DNA of 64,000 nucleotides from Marinilabiliaceae bacterium JC040 (GTDB lineage Bacteria; Bacteroidota; Bacteroidia; Bacteroidales; Marinifilaceae), in NCBI GenBank assembly GCA_022496785.1, contig SNAP01000001.1, positions 372,001 to 436,000 on the forward strand. The letters are read 5' to 3'. Positions 34,584 to 42,987 of this stretch are shown here, piece after piece; the first letter of the stretch is position 1; each line of letters begins with the position of its first letter. Position numbers and translations under genes: made by a program. The notes beneath the pieces were generated by a model, which saw only the letters and a list, made by a program, of their open reading frames with translations, was not told the origin of the DNA and made no database searches.

Positions 34584-35408
34584 TTATTTATTTTTAATAC
34601 CTGTGTACATCGTATATGTAAAAAATCCTGAGTATTCTTCTTGATTAAGGATATACTTTTTCGAATTAATATCTGTAATCTTTTTAAAGACTTCCCATCT
34701 ATTTTTTGGAATTTCATATTCTGCTTGAGCATATAAATGATACATTAAAAAATGTGCTCCAGCTTTTTGTATTTCACTCATAGGAGCTTGAATATCAACT
34801 GCAAATGTTTTAGCTTTTATATTTGCAAGTCCTGAATTTTTAAGCCAAAGAGGAGTTTTCATAAAATGTAATTCAGATTTTTTTGTATCTGTAGGACCGA
34901 GAGCAGCATTTGTATTAGTTAATTCTGCTTCTAATTTTGAATATCCTTGTAAAAGATGTTGAGAAGAAAAGAATAATATAGCGATTTGTCCTCCAGGTTT
35001 TGTTATTCTTACCATATCTTCTAATATTTTGTATGGTTCTTCTGCTGGACAACCATTTTCAGGTGAACCTGGCCATAGACCATTACAGCACCAAACTAAA
35101 TCAAAAGTATTATCAGCAAATTTTAGATTATTCATATCTTTCTTTTCAAAGATACATGAGTCTTTCTCAATATATGAGTTGTTGAGTTTTTTGGCGTATT
35201 GTATACACTCATCAACAATATCTATTCCTGTAATATGAATTTGAGGATATCTTTCTATAAATAATTTTGCTTGAGTTCCTATTCCACAAGCTACATCAAG
35301 GACTTTTGCATTATTTTTCAAATGTAACGAATTTATTGCTTCTTTGAATGCAGGTTCTGCTACTGCACCTGAAGATTCTAGAGCTTCTATTAATGGATGT
35401 TTATTCAT
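34584..35408 (-). CDS. Class I SAM-dependent methyltransferase
   Basis: This 274-residue methyltransferase has motif I KVLDVACGIGTQAKLF (about 35-50), acidic motif II GIDIV, the motif IV region FDLVWCCNGLW, and KPGGQIAILFF. It lies 6 nt after a TonB-dependent receptor gene and is cotranscribed with it, beside a divergent AraC regulator. Receptor-methyltransferase pairs of this kind occur in metallophore or small-molecule uptake loci. I infer that it modifies the imported ligand or a related molecule; the substrate is unknown. It lacks the conserved Cys set of arsenite methyltransferase. Confidence 0.82.
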   Translation of the reverse strand: MNKHPLIEALESSGAVAEPAFKEAINSLHLKNNAKVLDVACGIGTQAKLFIERYPQIHITGIDIVDECIQYAKKLNNSYIEKDSCIFEKKDMNNLKFADNTFDLVWCCNGLWPGSPENGCPAEEPYKILEDMVRITKPGGQIAILFFSSQHLLQGYSKLEAELTNTNAALGPTDTKKSELHFMKTPLWLKNSGLANIKAKTFAVDIQAPMSEIQKAGAHFLMYHLYAQAEYEIPKNRWEVFKKITDINSKKYILNQEEYSGFFTYTMYTGIKNK

Positions 35409-35414
35409 ATTATG

Positions 35415-37487
35415 CTATTTTTTATAAAATTTATATATTAAATGTATACCTATTTCTCTAGGATTGCTGTAAAAGGTATAAAATCCATTTAGGTAGCCAT
35501 TTGAATCATATCTTCTGTTTGAAATATTGTTTGCATAAACATATACTTTAAAGTTTTTGAATTCATATCCTGTTTTTAGATTTATTATTTCATATGGAGA
35601 ACGAGCAAATTTATTAGATTTATCAAAGTACATTTTTCCATTCCCTGATGTATTTAATCCTATAAATAAACCTGATTTATTTAGATAGTTTAGACCTAAA
35701 TTAAAAGTGTATTTAGGAGCGAATTGTGGTGTATTATTTTTATAATTTCCTTGACTATCAGTAAAGGAGTCAAATTTTATATCATTGTAACCAAATCCTC
35801 CATCTAGAAATAATCCTTTAGTTATATTATAACTAATTTCAATTTCTACTCCTTTTGAAGTTGCTTTTGCTGCATTGGTGGTATAAAATAACATTGGATT
35901 TATATTTTCTTCAACTTGCATATCGTTTATGTTCATGTAGAAAAGGGATGCATTAAAGAAAAGTCTCTTTTGTAACCATGTTGTTTTTATTCCTGTTTCG
36001 TATGACCATAGTTTTTCTGGGGCGTAACTATAATATTTAGGATCTGTAGCTCCCCAATTAAATCCACCAGAACGATAGCCTTGTGCTGCGCTGATATATG
36101 ACATTATATGAGAAGAAAATTTATAGTTTAAAGCTATTTTAGGAGAAAAAGCATACCAGTTTTCATTTGTTTTTATTTTAATGATTTTATCATTGAAATC
36201 TGCAGTTTCCTTTTCATATCGAATTCCTGCAATTATATGTAGTTTATCTATTAATGAATAATCTGCATTTGCAAATATTGCATAGGTTTTACCCTCAATA
36301 TCACGTTTAGTATGTCCAGCTATAGGTAAGATAGATGACGTTATATAATCAATTCTATTATTTTCTATGTCAAAATAGATCCCCATTAAAGCTTTCAAAC
36401 GCTTTTTATTGTATTCTAAACGAAGTTCTTCTGAATATCTTTCATATTCATTGCTCTTATTGATTTCAAAAATAGATTTTTCTGAAAAATCCCAATCTTC
36501 TACAGCTGTGTCTTTATATTTCCAACGAGTTGCGATAGATGTTAAAGAAATAGAATTAGAAATATCGTAGGATATTTTAAGTGATTGTGAATTCGTTTTT
36601 GGATCTTCATGAGATTTTATATTTGAGTTAACTACGTAATCTTTTGGTTTTTTAAGCATCCATGTCTTTGCACCATAAGCTGTTAAATTTCCACTTACAC
36701 CTCCATTATTATCTCTTCTAATTGTATTAATTAGTGAAATTTCAATTTTATTTGTTGGAGTCCATCGAATTTGACTTCTTCCAGACCAATGTTCTCTATC
36801 GTCGACAGTATTTCCTGTTTTAGCATGTTTTACCACACCATCTTTATGAAAATAATTACCACTTAAAGAAAAATATAGTTTATTCTTTATTATAGGAGTA
36901 TTAAATCCAAATGTAATTTTTCGTTTATTATCTTGTCCAACTTGAATTGATGCTTTTCCATACATGCTATTCCCTGGCTCTTTGCTTATTATATTGATTA
37001 CTCCAGCCTGTGCTCCTTTTCCATATAAAGTTCCTTGAGGTCCACGTAGAACTTCAACGCGTTGGATGTTTAGTAAATCGTCTTCATATCCTGCAGAAGA
37101 AAGGAGAGGTACACCATTAACGAACATTCCTGCTGAAACTCGTAGAGAAGTTCCTGATGAACGAATTCCTCTAATAGATGGAGAAACTAAAGATGGATGA
37201 CCTTCTTGAAAGAATATAGTATTGGGAATATGTCTCCCCATTTCTATTACTGATTCTATTTGTTTTATATCAAAATATTTGTCATTAAAAACAGAAATAG
37301 AAATTGGTATTTCTTGTAGTTTCTCTTCTTTTTTCTGAGGGGTTACAGTTATTTCGTTTAATTCCATAAACATTTTAATAGTATCTTTTTTTATTGATGC
37401 TTTTTCGATATTGTTTTGTGCGCAAACTAGCGTAGAAACAAACATTACAACAATAGTTAGTAGTAAACTATTTTTTAATTTTTCCAT
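35415..37487 (-). CDS. TonB-dependent outer-membrane receptor, FyuA/siderophore type
   Basis: A 690-residue protein with a signal peptide (ending VCAQ), a TonB-box region (ELNEITVTPQK), a plug domain (ISVFNDKYFDIKQIESVIEM, then VEVLRGPQGTLYGKGAQAGVINIISKEP) and a 22-strand-type barrel ending IHLIYKFYKK. The RGPQGTLYGKGAQAG plug with the KKEEKLQEIPISISV start resembles pesticin/yersiniabactin and iron-complex receptors. It lacks the CarboxypepD_reg domain of SusC transporters. The promoter carries a direct-repeat operator next to the divergent AraC gene, which suggests ligand-responsive activation. Confidence 0.9.
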   Translation of the reverse strand: MEKLKNSLLLTIVVMFVSTLVCAQNNIEKASIKKDTIKMFMELNEITVTPQKKEEKLQEIPISISVFNDKYFDIKQIESVIEMGRHIPNTIFFQEGHPSLVSPSIRGIRSSGTSLRVSAGMFVNGVPLLSSAGYEDDLLNIQRVEVLRGPQGTLYGKGAQAGVINIISKEPGNSMYGKASIQVGQDNKRKITFGFNTPIIKNKLYFSLSGNYFHKDGVVKHAKTGNTVDDREHWSGRSQIRWTPTNKIEISLINTIRRDNNGGVSGNLTAYGAKTWMLKKPKDYVVNSNIKSHEDPKTNSQSLKISYDISNSISLTSIATRWKYKDTAVEDWDFSEKSIFEINKSNEYERYSEELRLEYNKKRLKALMGIYFDIENNRIDYITSSILPIAGHTKRDIEGKTYAIFANADYSLIDKLHIIAGIRYEKETADFNDKIIKIKTNENWYAFSPKIALNYKFSSHIMSYISAAQGYRSGGFNWGATDPKYYSYAPEKLWSYETGIKTTWLQKRLFFNASLFYMNINDMQVEENINPMLFYTTNAAKATSKGVEIEISYNITKGLFLDGGFGYNDIKFDSFTDSQGNYKNNTPQFAPKYTFNLGLNYLNKSGLFIGLNTSGNGKMYFDKSNKFARSPYEIINLKTGYEFKNFKVYVYANNISNRRYDSNGYLNGFYTFYSNPREIGIHLIYKFYKK

Positions 37488-37596
37488 AATAATGAACTTT
37501 TATATGATATTAGAATTGTTTGCTGTGAATTCATGATTTTATGCGATTGTATCTTGTTTTATTAAAGAGCATTTTTGTAGGACTATTTATTTTAGG

Positions 37597-37656
37597 CAAA
37601 ATTAGATAGTTATAGTAGATTAGAATTTAATCTAAAGAAGAAAGAATTTAATCTAA
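37597..37656 (-). promoter_or_regulatory. Receptor promoter with AraC-type direct-repeat operator
   Basis: On the reverse strand TAATTTTG (37604-37597) is the -7 box of the receptor gene. AGAATTTAATCTAA occurs twice in exact copies, at 37622-37635 and 37643-37656, a 21-bp period (two helical turns), 18-52 bp upstream of the -7 box. This is the classic arrangement for a dimeric AraC-family activator. Confidence 0.7.
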
Positions 37657-37684
37657 GGAAGTTTTATATAAGATATAATGAAAT

Positions 37685-38695
37685 ATGAGATGTAAATATT
37701 ATGAGAAAGGAATGAAATGTGGTGAATTTGACCATGAATTAGTTTTTAATAGTAATGGCATTTCTTCTCAAAATTCTACTTTTTTTGAAAAGCAAGAGAT
37801 TGGCAGAGTATTGTTAAAAACGAATAGTTTCAATGGTATTAATATTATTGAATCAAAATCTAAGTTTTATAATCCTACTATAGCTTATGACAGTGTCGGA
37901 ATTAAGCAAGATTCATTTATTATGTTTTTTAATTTAGGACAAATAATATGTGCAGATTATGGAAATAGATTCACATTAGAAAGAAATAGTCATAATATTT
38001 GGTCGTTAGAAGAAGGGAGATCTAGCAGTTTTTATTTTAATCAAAATCAAGAAAATCATTCTTTATTAGTTTCTTTGGAAGACAATTATTTAGAAAGATT
38101 AATAGAACAATATCCTGAGGTTTTAAAAGTGATATATGAATCTCATTTAAAACATGATTTTACTAGATGGAGTAATTGTGATTTACCAATTAGTAGTGAA
38201 ATTTTTCAAGTTTTGAACCAAATAAATAATGCTTATTTAATGGGTGATTATTATTCTATGTATATAGAATCTAAAATTAATGAATTAATTATATTGCAAC
38301 TACATGAAATTGAAAACCTGAATCAGAAAGTGGTTGAAGTATGTAAATCTTCAACAGATGTAGATAAAATTTATGAAGCTAAAAGTATTATTCTAGATAA
38401 TTATGAAAATCCTCCAAGTATTTATGATTTATCAAAAATGGTTGGATTAAACAGAGATAAGCTAAAAAAAGGTTTTAAAGAAATTTTTAATCAAACTATC
38501 TTTGAATGTTTATTTGAATTTAAAATGCATAAAGCTTATAGGCTTATTTTTGATACAAAAAAATCTATATCTGAAATCGGATTTGATTGTGGATACAGTT
38601 ATGCATCTCATTTTACAACAGCTTTCAGGAGGAAATTTGGTTTTAGTCCAAATGAACTTAGAAAATCTAATAGTAGAAGATGTTCTTGTAGTTAG
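37685..38695 (+). CDS. AraC-family regulator (PchR-like)
   Basis: This 336-residue protein has an N-terminal ligand-sensing domain (1-220) and a C-terminal double HTH: NPPSIYDLSKMVGLNRDKLKK, then SISEIGFDCGYSYASHFTTAFRRKFGFSPNELR. The MVGLNRDKLKKGFKEIF wording is close to PchR-type siderophore regulators. It is divergent from the TonB receptor-methyltransferase operon, whose promoter bears paired 14-bp sites. It probably activates that operon when its ligand is imported. Confidence 0.9.
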   Translation: MRCKYYEKGMKCGEFDHELVFNSNGISSQNSTFFEKQEIGRVLLKTNSFNGINIIESKSKFYNPTIAYDSVGIKQDSFIMFFNLGQIICADYGNRFTLERNSHNIWSLEEGRSSSFYFNQNQENHSLLVSLEDNYLERLIEQYPEVLKVIYESHLKHDFTRWSNCDLPISSEIFQVLNQINNAYLMGDYYSMYIESKINELIILQLHEIENLNQKVVEVCKSSTDVDKIYEAKSIILDNYENPPSIYDLSKMVGLNRDKLKKGFKEIFNQTIFECLFEFKMHKAYRLIFDTKKSISEIGFDCGYSYASHFTTAFRRKFGFSPNELRKSNSRRCSCS

Positions 38696-38850
38696 AAATT
38701 TAAATGGAGCAATTTATGTATTTATTACTTTCTTTGCTTTTATCTTTATGTATGCCCTTCTGTTATGATTCTTTTTTATTAAGTATGTCAACAGATATTC
38801 TTTATTTTACTTCACAACAGTATATTTATCGATAAAATTAATAAATGTTC

Positions 38851-38884
38851 TTTGTCATTAAATTATTTTAGTTTGTTACTTTTG
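38851..38884 (+). promoter_or_regulatory. Promoter upstream of the Cys-rich V4R-like gene
   Basis: TTTG (38851-38854), a 22-nt spacer, then TACTTTTG (38877-38884). This leaves a leader of about 75 nt before the ATG at 38964. Confidence 0.55.
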
Positions 38885-38963
38885 ATTCTTGTAATTATGT
38901 TTTAATATAAATATTTAAAACGTATAGATTTAGTAATTTGATAAAATCTAAGATTTATAAGAA

Positions 38964-39410
38964 ATGGATAATGATATTCGTGTAAGCAAATGGATAAATA
39001 ATAATTTGGTAGAGCTCTCAAAACTTAAAGAAGGAACAGGTATTGAAATATTAAATAATTGTGGAAAAGCTTGTTGCGAAATGTCTGATTTGTATAAAGG
39101 GGTTTGTGAAGTAAGAAATATAAATGTTTCTGAAGCAAATATAGATACTTTATTTAATGACTTTAAAGAGGAATATTATAATTCTGATAATTTTACAAAA
39201 ATAGATAATACTATAGTTTTAATATTTGAAAATTGTACTTGTCCTTTAGTGAAAAAAGGAGTGAATAATTCATTTTTATGCAATTGTACTATTGGGTACT
39301 CTAAAAAGTTATTTGAAAGATTATTTGATAAAAAAGTAATAGTTAATCTAGAAAAATCTATATTAAGAGGAGATTCAATTTGTAAACAAAACATTAAAAT
39401 TTTAGATTAG
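38964..39410 (+). CDS. Cys-rich protein with a V4R-like C-terminal motif
   Basis: This 148-residue soluble protein has eight or more Cys in pairs: CGKACC (about 32-37), CTCPLVKK and CNCTIGYSKKLFERLFDKKV, then RGDSICK. The last segment resembles the end of V4R/4-vinyl-reductase and related hydrolase-like domains, where the Cys residues may bind zinc or another ligand. It has its own promoter, downstream of the AraC gene. A link to the metallophore locus is possible but unproven. Confidence 0.55.
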   Translation: MDNDIRVSKWINNNLVELSKLKEGTGIEILNNCGKACCEMSDLYKGVCEVRNINVSEANIDTLFNDFKEEYYNSDNFTKIDNTIVLIFENCTCPLVKKGVNNSFLCNCTIGYSKKLFERLFDKKVIVNLEKSILRGDSICKQNIKILD

Positions 39411-39435
39411 AAGAATATATAATCATCTTAATATA

Positions 39436-40560
39436 TTAAGGTTCCCAACCCACATATCCTTGAGTATCAATTAAGAATTGACATTTATTTTTAAGACTTA
39501 AAAAGCATAAATCTAAAAATTTGTCATTGTTAGGATTGTGATTTCTACAAAGAGCAATAATAGCTTCGTTTGTAAATCTGTTAGGTGCTATATTAAATAC
39601 CTTAGACCAGTAGTCAATGATGATTTTTTTTCTTAATAATAATAAATTAGGTGAAGGTATTTTATCTGTTTTGCTTGAATTGTATTTTTGTTTTGTAGGT
39701 AAAAGATTCCAGAAATCGTTATTACCCCAAAGAGAATAAGGGATTATATGATCTATATGCATATCATCTTTTATTGTTTTATTTGACCATGCACATTTAA
39801 GTTCTTCTTTTCTTTTAAGATCAGTGTATATTTTTTTTATATCTTTTGTATCTCTAGAGTATTCATCTTTTGTTTGGAGTACTTGGTATATTTCACTCTT
39901 GCTTATATTCTTATTGATTTGTTGTCGGTATGAGAAATCTATCCATTGAAATAATAGGGCATTATCTCCATTTATATAAGATCCTAATAGTGTGAATGCA
40001 GAATAGTATGATTTTGGAATAGTGTATGTTCCACAAGATTCTACTATATTTATTATTGATAAATCTTTCTTAAGACTCGTTGTCTTTCTATCATTCTGAT
40101 ATTTGAAGATTTCTCCTTTTTTGCCAATTGCACTACCTATGTATTTCATAGGATTATTTATAATAGTTGTGTTTATATCTCTAATTAATTTTATTACATC
40201 TTCTTTTAGTGTATCTGGTATTTTATTATTCTGAAGATCTTTATAAAATTCAGGGAAACCTAGACTTTCTTCGTAGTGAGAGATTATTGGTATTAAATGT
40301 TTTTGAAATGATAAGCTGTTTTTATTACCTGTAATTTGTGGAATTTGCTTTTTGTAAGCTAGTATGGGATAGTAGTATTTTATCCAGAAGATGACTAATA
40401 GACCTATTGGAAGTTGTTTTGTGTTTTCTTCTTTTACATCAGTACAGTAATGATCGTATTTATGAATGCTCTCAATTACAGAACGTATAAGAGCAAATTT
40501 GTAGGTAGCAGTTTTACTTTCTTTGTTTATGATATAGGTTAAGTCTTTTAATGTTTGCAT
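39436..40560 (-). CDS. HNH endonuclease-domain protein with helical N-terminus
   Basis: This 374-residue protein has an HNH nuclease motif at about 262-300: the CAWS start, HIDHIIPYSLWGNNDFWNLL, then KQKYNSSK. DHIIP, NLLP and N-x-x-K are the typical ββα-metal residues. The first 250 residues are helical and unrecognised. Stand-alone HNH proteins of this layout are common in phage-defence and restriction islands. It is transcribed against its neighbours, with no methylase nearby. Function as a nuclease is likely; target unknown. Confidence 0.75.
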   Translation of the reverse strand: MQTLKDLTYIINKESKTATYKFALIRSVIESIHKYDHYCTDVKEENTKQLPIGLLVIFWIKYYYPILAYKKQIPQITGNKNSLSFQKHLIPIISHYEESLGFPEFYKDLQNNKIPDTLKEDVIKLIRDINTTIINNPMKYIGSAIGKKGEIFKYQNDRKTTSLKKDLSIINIVESCGTYTIPKSYYSAFTLLGSYINGDNALLFQWIDFSYRQQINKNISKSEIYQVLQTKDEYSRDTKDIKKIYTDLKRKEELKCAWSNKTIKDDMHIDHIIPYSLWGNNDFWNLLPTKQKYNSSKTDKIPSPNLLLLRKKIIIDYWSKVFNIAPNRFTNEAIIALCRNHNPNNDKFLDLCFLSLKNKCQFLIDTQGYVGWEP

Positions 40561-40701
40561 TCTTGTTTTTTGAATTTTGAAAAGTAAAAGTATAAAAATA
40601 TTTTATAAACCAACTGTGTGAAAGTTTGATTGTGGGTAATTATAATTTATTTTTGTAATCCTAAAAATATATAATGTTATTAGGGTTAATATTGATGTAA
40701 T

Positions 40702-41475
40702 ATGAGAATTTTTATAATTGCTTTGTTCTGCTGTTTTTCTTTTTTATGTAAAGGGCAAACAGATGAGCAGAAGTTTAAAGAATGTAAATATCGGGCAGTG
40801 CGAGGAAATGCTGTTGCTCAATGTAATTTAGGATTATGCTATAAGGAAGGAATAGGAGTTAAAAAGAATTTTAGAAGAGCTTTTTATTGGTATAGAAGAT
40901 CGGCATTACAGGGAGAATCTCATGCTTTATTATCACTTGGTATACTATATGAATTGGGTAGAGGAGTTGCAAGAGATTTAGAATCAGCATTTTATTGCTA
41001 TAATAAATCAGCAAAGCAAGGTAATACGGATGCAAAAGAAATACTTACTTCTATGCTAAGTAATAAATATTTAGAGGATGAGATTAAATTGCAATTTAGG
41101 TTATGGCTTAGAAAAAGGAAATTCGAGACTAAAAATGAATATGCTTATAGGGTGTCTCCAGAGAATAGAAGATATAAATTAAAGATATTGAGAAAAGAGC
41201 TATCTACTATGCATAAGGAGCTTTATAAGAAATTTATTTCTAAGAATTTTATTCTTAAAACTTATAATATTAAAAAAGAAACTTTTGAATTAAAACTTGA
41301 AGATAAATTGTTTTATTTAGCTGTTCCTCATAGTGATTCTAAAGATTTTAAAGCAAATTTTGATAAAGTATATTTTGGAGATTTTGATATTGTATTGAAT
41401 TCTAATAAGAAATATGAGGTTAAAAATTTTTCTGCTGAATTTGGTAGAAAGAAATATTTTCTTGAAAAGAAATAA
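40702..41475 (+). CDS. Secreted Sel1-repeat protein
   Basis: This 257-residue protein has a signal peptide (MRIFIIALFCCFSFLCKGQ) and two or three Sel1/TPR-like repeats (about 28-115): AVAQCNLGLCYKEGIGVKKN, ALLSLGILYELGRGVARDLE, AFYCYNKSAKQGNTDAKEIL. The C-terminal half (115-257) is basic and unrecognised. Sel1 repeats mediate protein-protein contacts. It is probably periplasmic. It is a single gene preceded by a long AT-rich leader. Confidence 0.75.
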   Translation: MRIFIIALFCCFSFLCKGQTDEQKFKECKYRAVRGNAVAQCNLGLCYKEGIGVKKNFRRAFYWYRRSALQGESHALLSLGILYELGRGVARDLESAFYCYNKSAKQGNTDAKEILTSMLSNKYLEDEIKLQFRLWLRKRKFETKNEYAYRVSPENRRYKLKILRKELSTMHKELYKKFISKNFILKTYNIKKETFELKLEDKLFYLAVPHSDSKDFKANFDKVYFGDFDIVLNSNKKYEVKNFSAEFGRKKYFLEKK

Positions 41476-41532
41476 TTCTTGATTTTATTTATCATTTGAC
41501 TTAAGAGCTTTGATTATAGTCATTTATAGAGG

Positions 41533-41588
41533 TGAAAGTCAACTATTAGGAGTCATTTACTTGACATTTAAATATAATTATAGATTTA
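41533..41588 (+). promoter_or_regulatory. Second copy of the TTTACTTGACATTT operator with -7 element
   Basis: TTTACTTGACATTT (41556-41569) is identical to 34218-34231. A partial complement TGAAAGTCAA lies upstream (41533-41542), and TAGATTTA (41581-41588, one mismatch to TAnnTTTG) is 11 nt downstream. Spacing is the same as at the 34195 site. Confidence 0.5.
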
Positions 41589-41660
41589 GTTTGCTTGGAA
41601 AATTAAAAGAATAATTATAATTTGGGATTATAGATATAATATGATTAAAAACTTAGGAAT

Positions 41661-41921
41661 ATGAATAATATTATTTTAAAAAATATGAGAACTCAGTATA
41701 TGGTTCTTTTTTATATGTTTCTTTCTATAACTGCATTGTTATTAATATATTTTCTAATTACAAATAAATTTCTTTGGCAATGTTATGCTCCTTGTTATGG
41801 TTATATAGTAGGGCTTTTATTTTTTTATAAGTCGGAATTGAAAAGTAAGAAAAATGTATTAATTAGATATTTCTTAGGAACGATTATGATTATTACTTTT
41901 CTTATTCATATATTTTCATAA
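41661..41921 (+). CDS. Small membrane protein, 86 residues
   Basis: It has three predicted membrane helices (about 12-35, 40-58 and 67-85) and almost no soluble part. It follows the operator/promoter at 41533-41588 and precedes the SAP-domain gene by 13 nt, so the two may be cotranscribed. No family is recognised. Confidence 0.55.
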   Translation: MNNIILKNMRTQYMVLFYMFLSITALLLIYFLITNKFLWQCYAPCYGYIVGLLFFYKSELKSKKNVLIRYFLGTIMIITFLIHIFS

Positions 41922-41934
41922 ATCAAGGTATTTT

Positions 41935-42513
41935 ATGAAAAATCGTCCATGCCTTTCTAAAGGATTAGATTCTGAAACTTTTAAGAAGTTCTATTATTTA
42001 AAAAAGGAGTTAGTTGATTTCTGCAAAGATAATTCTATGTCTTCGGCAGGTTCTAAAGCTGATTTAAATAATCGTATAATACATTTTTTAAACACTGGAG
42101 AAAGACTTAGATTTATTAACATAAAAAATGGTAAGATTGATAAAAAGAATCTATCTCTAAATACTATAGTTGAAGAGAATTTTCGCTATTCAGAGTTTAA
42201 GAGGGAATTTTTTAAATCTATAATTGGAAGTAAATTTACCTTTTGCGTTCCTCTGCAAAGATTTATTAAGGCTAATGTTGGCAAGAAGTATTCTGATATT
42301 GTTGATGAATGGTATAGGATACAGGACAACAAGAAAAGGAATAAAGGTAATAGTGTTATTGATTCTCAGTTTGAGTATAATACTTATATACGTGATTTCT
42401 TTAAAGAGAATAAAGGTAAGAGTCTAAAAGATGCTATTAAATGTTGGAAGTATAAGAAAAGTATTGAAGGTAATAATAGGTATGAAGAGGGAGATTTGAG
42501 TGCATTGATTTAG
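41935..42513 (+). CDS. SAP-domain protein (DUF6434-like)
   Basis: A 192-residue basic protein. Residues 8-60 form a SAP-like helix-extension-helix (SETFKKFYYLKKELVDFCKDN, then GSKADLNNRIIHFLNTGE). The remainder carries FTFCVPLQRFIKANVGKKYS and QFEYNTYIRDFFKENKGKSL followed by DAIKCWKYKK, which I associate with the DUF6434/SAP family. SAP motifs bind DNA. It lies 72 nt upstream of the Nudix gene, in the same direction, so it may belong to the Nudix-helicase unit. Confidence 0.7.
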   Translation: MKNRPCLSKGLDSETFKKFYYLKKELVDFCKDNSMSSAGSKADLNNRIIHFLNTGERLRFINIKNGKIDKKNLSLNTIVEENFRYSEFKREFFKSIIGSKFTFCVPLQRFIKANVGKKYSDIVDEWYRIQDNKKRNKGNSVIDSQFEYNTYIRDFFKENKGKSLKDAIKCWKYKKSIEGNNRYEEGDLSALI

Positions 42514-42585
42514 TTTTGTTTTTAAAAAAATTGTTTTATGTTCTATTATTTATTTAATTCGTAGAGCATATAAACAAAATGAAAA

Positions 42586-42987
42586 ATGAAGCATATAGAG
42601 GTTGTAGCTGCAATTATTATTAAGAATGGAAAGATTTTATGTACTCAGAGAAATTTTAATAAATACGATTATATTTCAAAAAAGTTTGAATTTCCTGGTG
42701 GTAAAGTTGAAAAAGGAGAGTCTAATGAAGAGGCTATCATAAGAGAGATAAAGGAAGAATTATCTATTAATATAACAGTTAATAAGGAGTTCTTATCTGT
42801 TTATCATGAATATCCTGATTTTCATTTGACAATGCATTCTTTCTTATGTAGTGCTGAAGATAAAACGTTAAGCTTAAATGAACATATAGACTATAAATGG
42901 CTTTTAAAAGATGAATTATCTAGTTTAGATTGGGCAGGCGCAGATTTACCTATTGTTGATAAGTTAATAAGTGAGTTCCATGAGTGA
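42586..42987 (+). CDS. Nudix (MutT-like) pyrophosphohydrolase
   Basis: This 133-residue protein has the Nudix box GGKVEKGESNEEAIIREI followed by KEELS (GX5EX7REUXEE intact), preceded by EVVAAIIIKNGKILCTQR as in MutT/CTP-type (deoxy)nucleotide pyrophosphohydrolases. Such enzymes hydrolyse oxidised or modified nucleoside triphosphates. The stop overlaps the downstream helicase start, so the pair is translationally coupled. Coupling to a PLD-helicase suggests a role in a DNA-processing or defence unit rather than general nucleotide sanitation. Confidence 0.88.
   Translation: MKHIEVVAAIIIKNGKILCTQRNFNKYDYISKKFEFPGGKVEKGESNEEAIIREIKEELSINITVNKEFLSVYHEYPDFHLTMHSFLCSAEDKTLSLNEHIDYKWLLKDELSSLDWAGADLPIVDKLISEFHE

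Noticed and set aside
34584-35408. Arsenite methyltransferase (ArsM)
   Set aside because: It is near an ars operon but lacks the conserved ArsM Cys set and motif order. It is cotranscribed with a TonB receptor, not with arsC.
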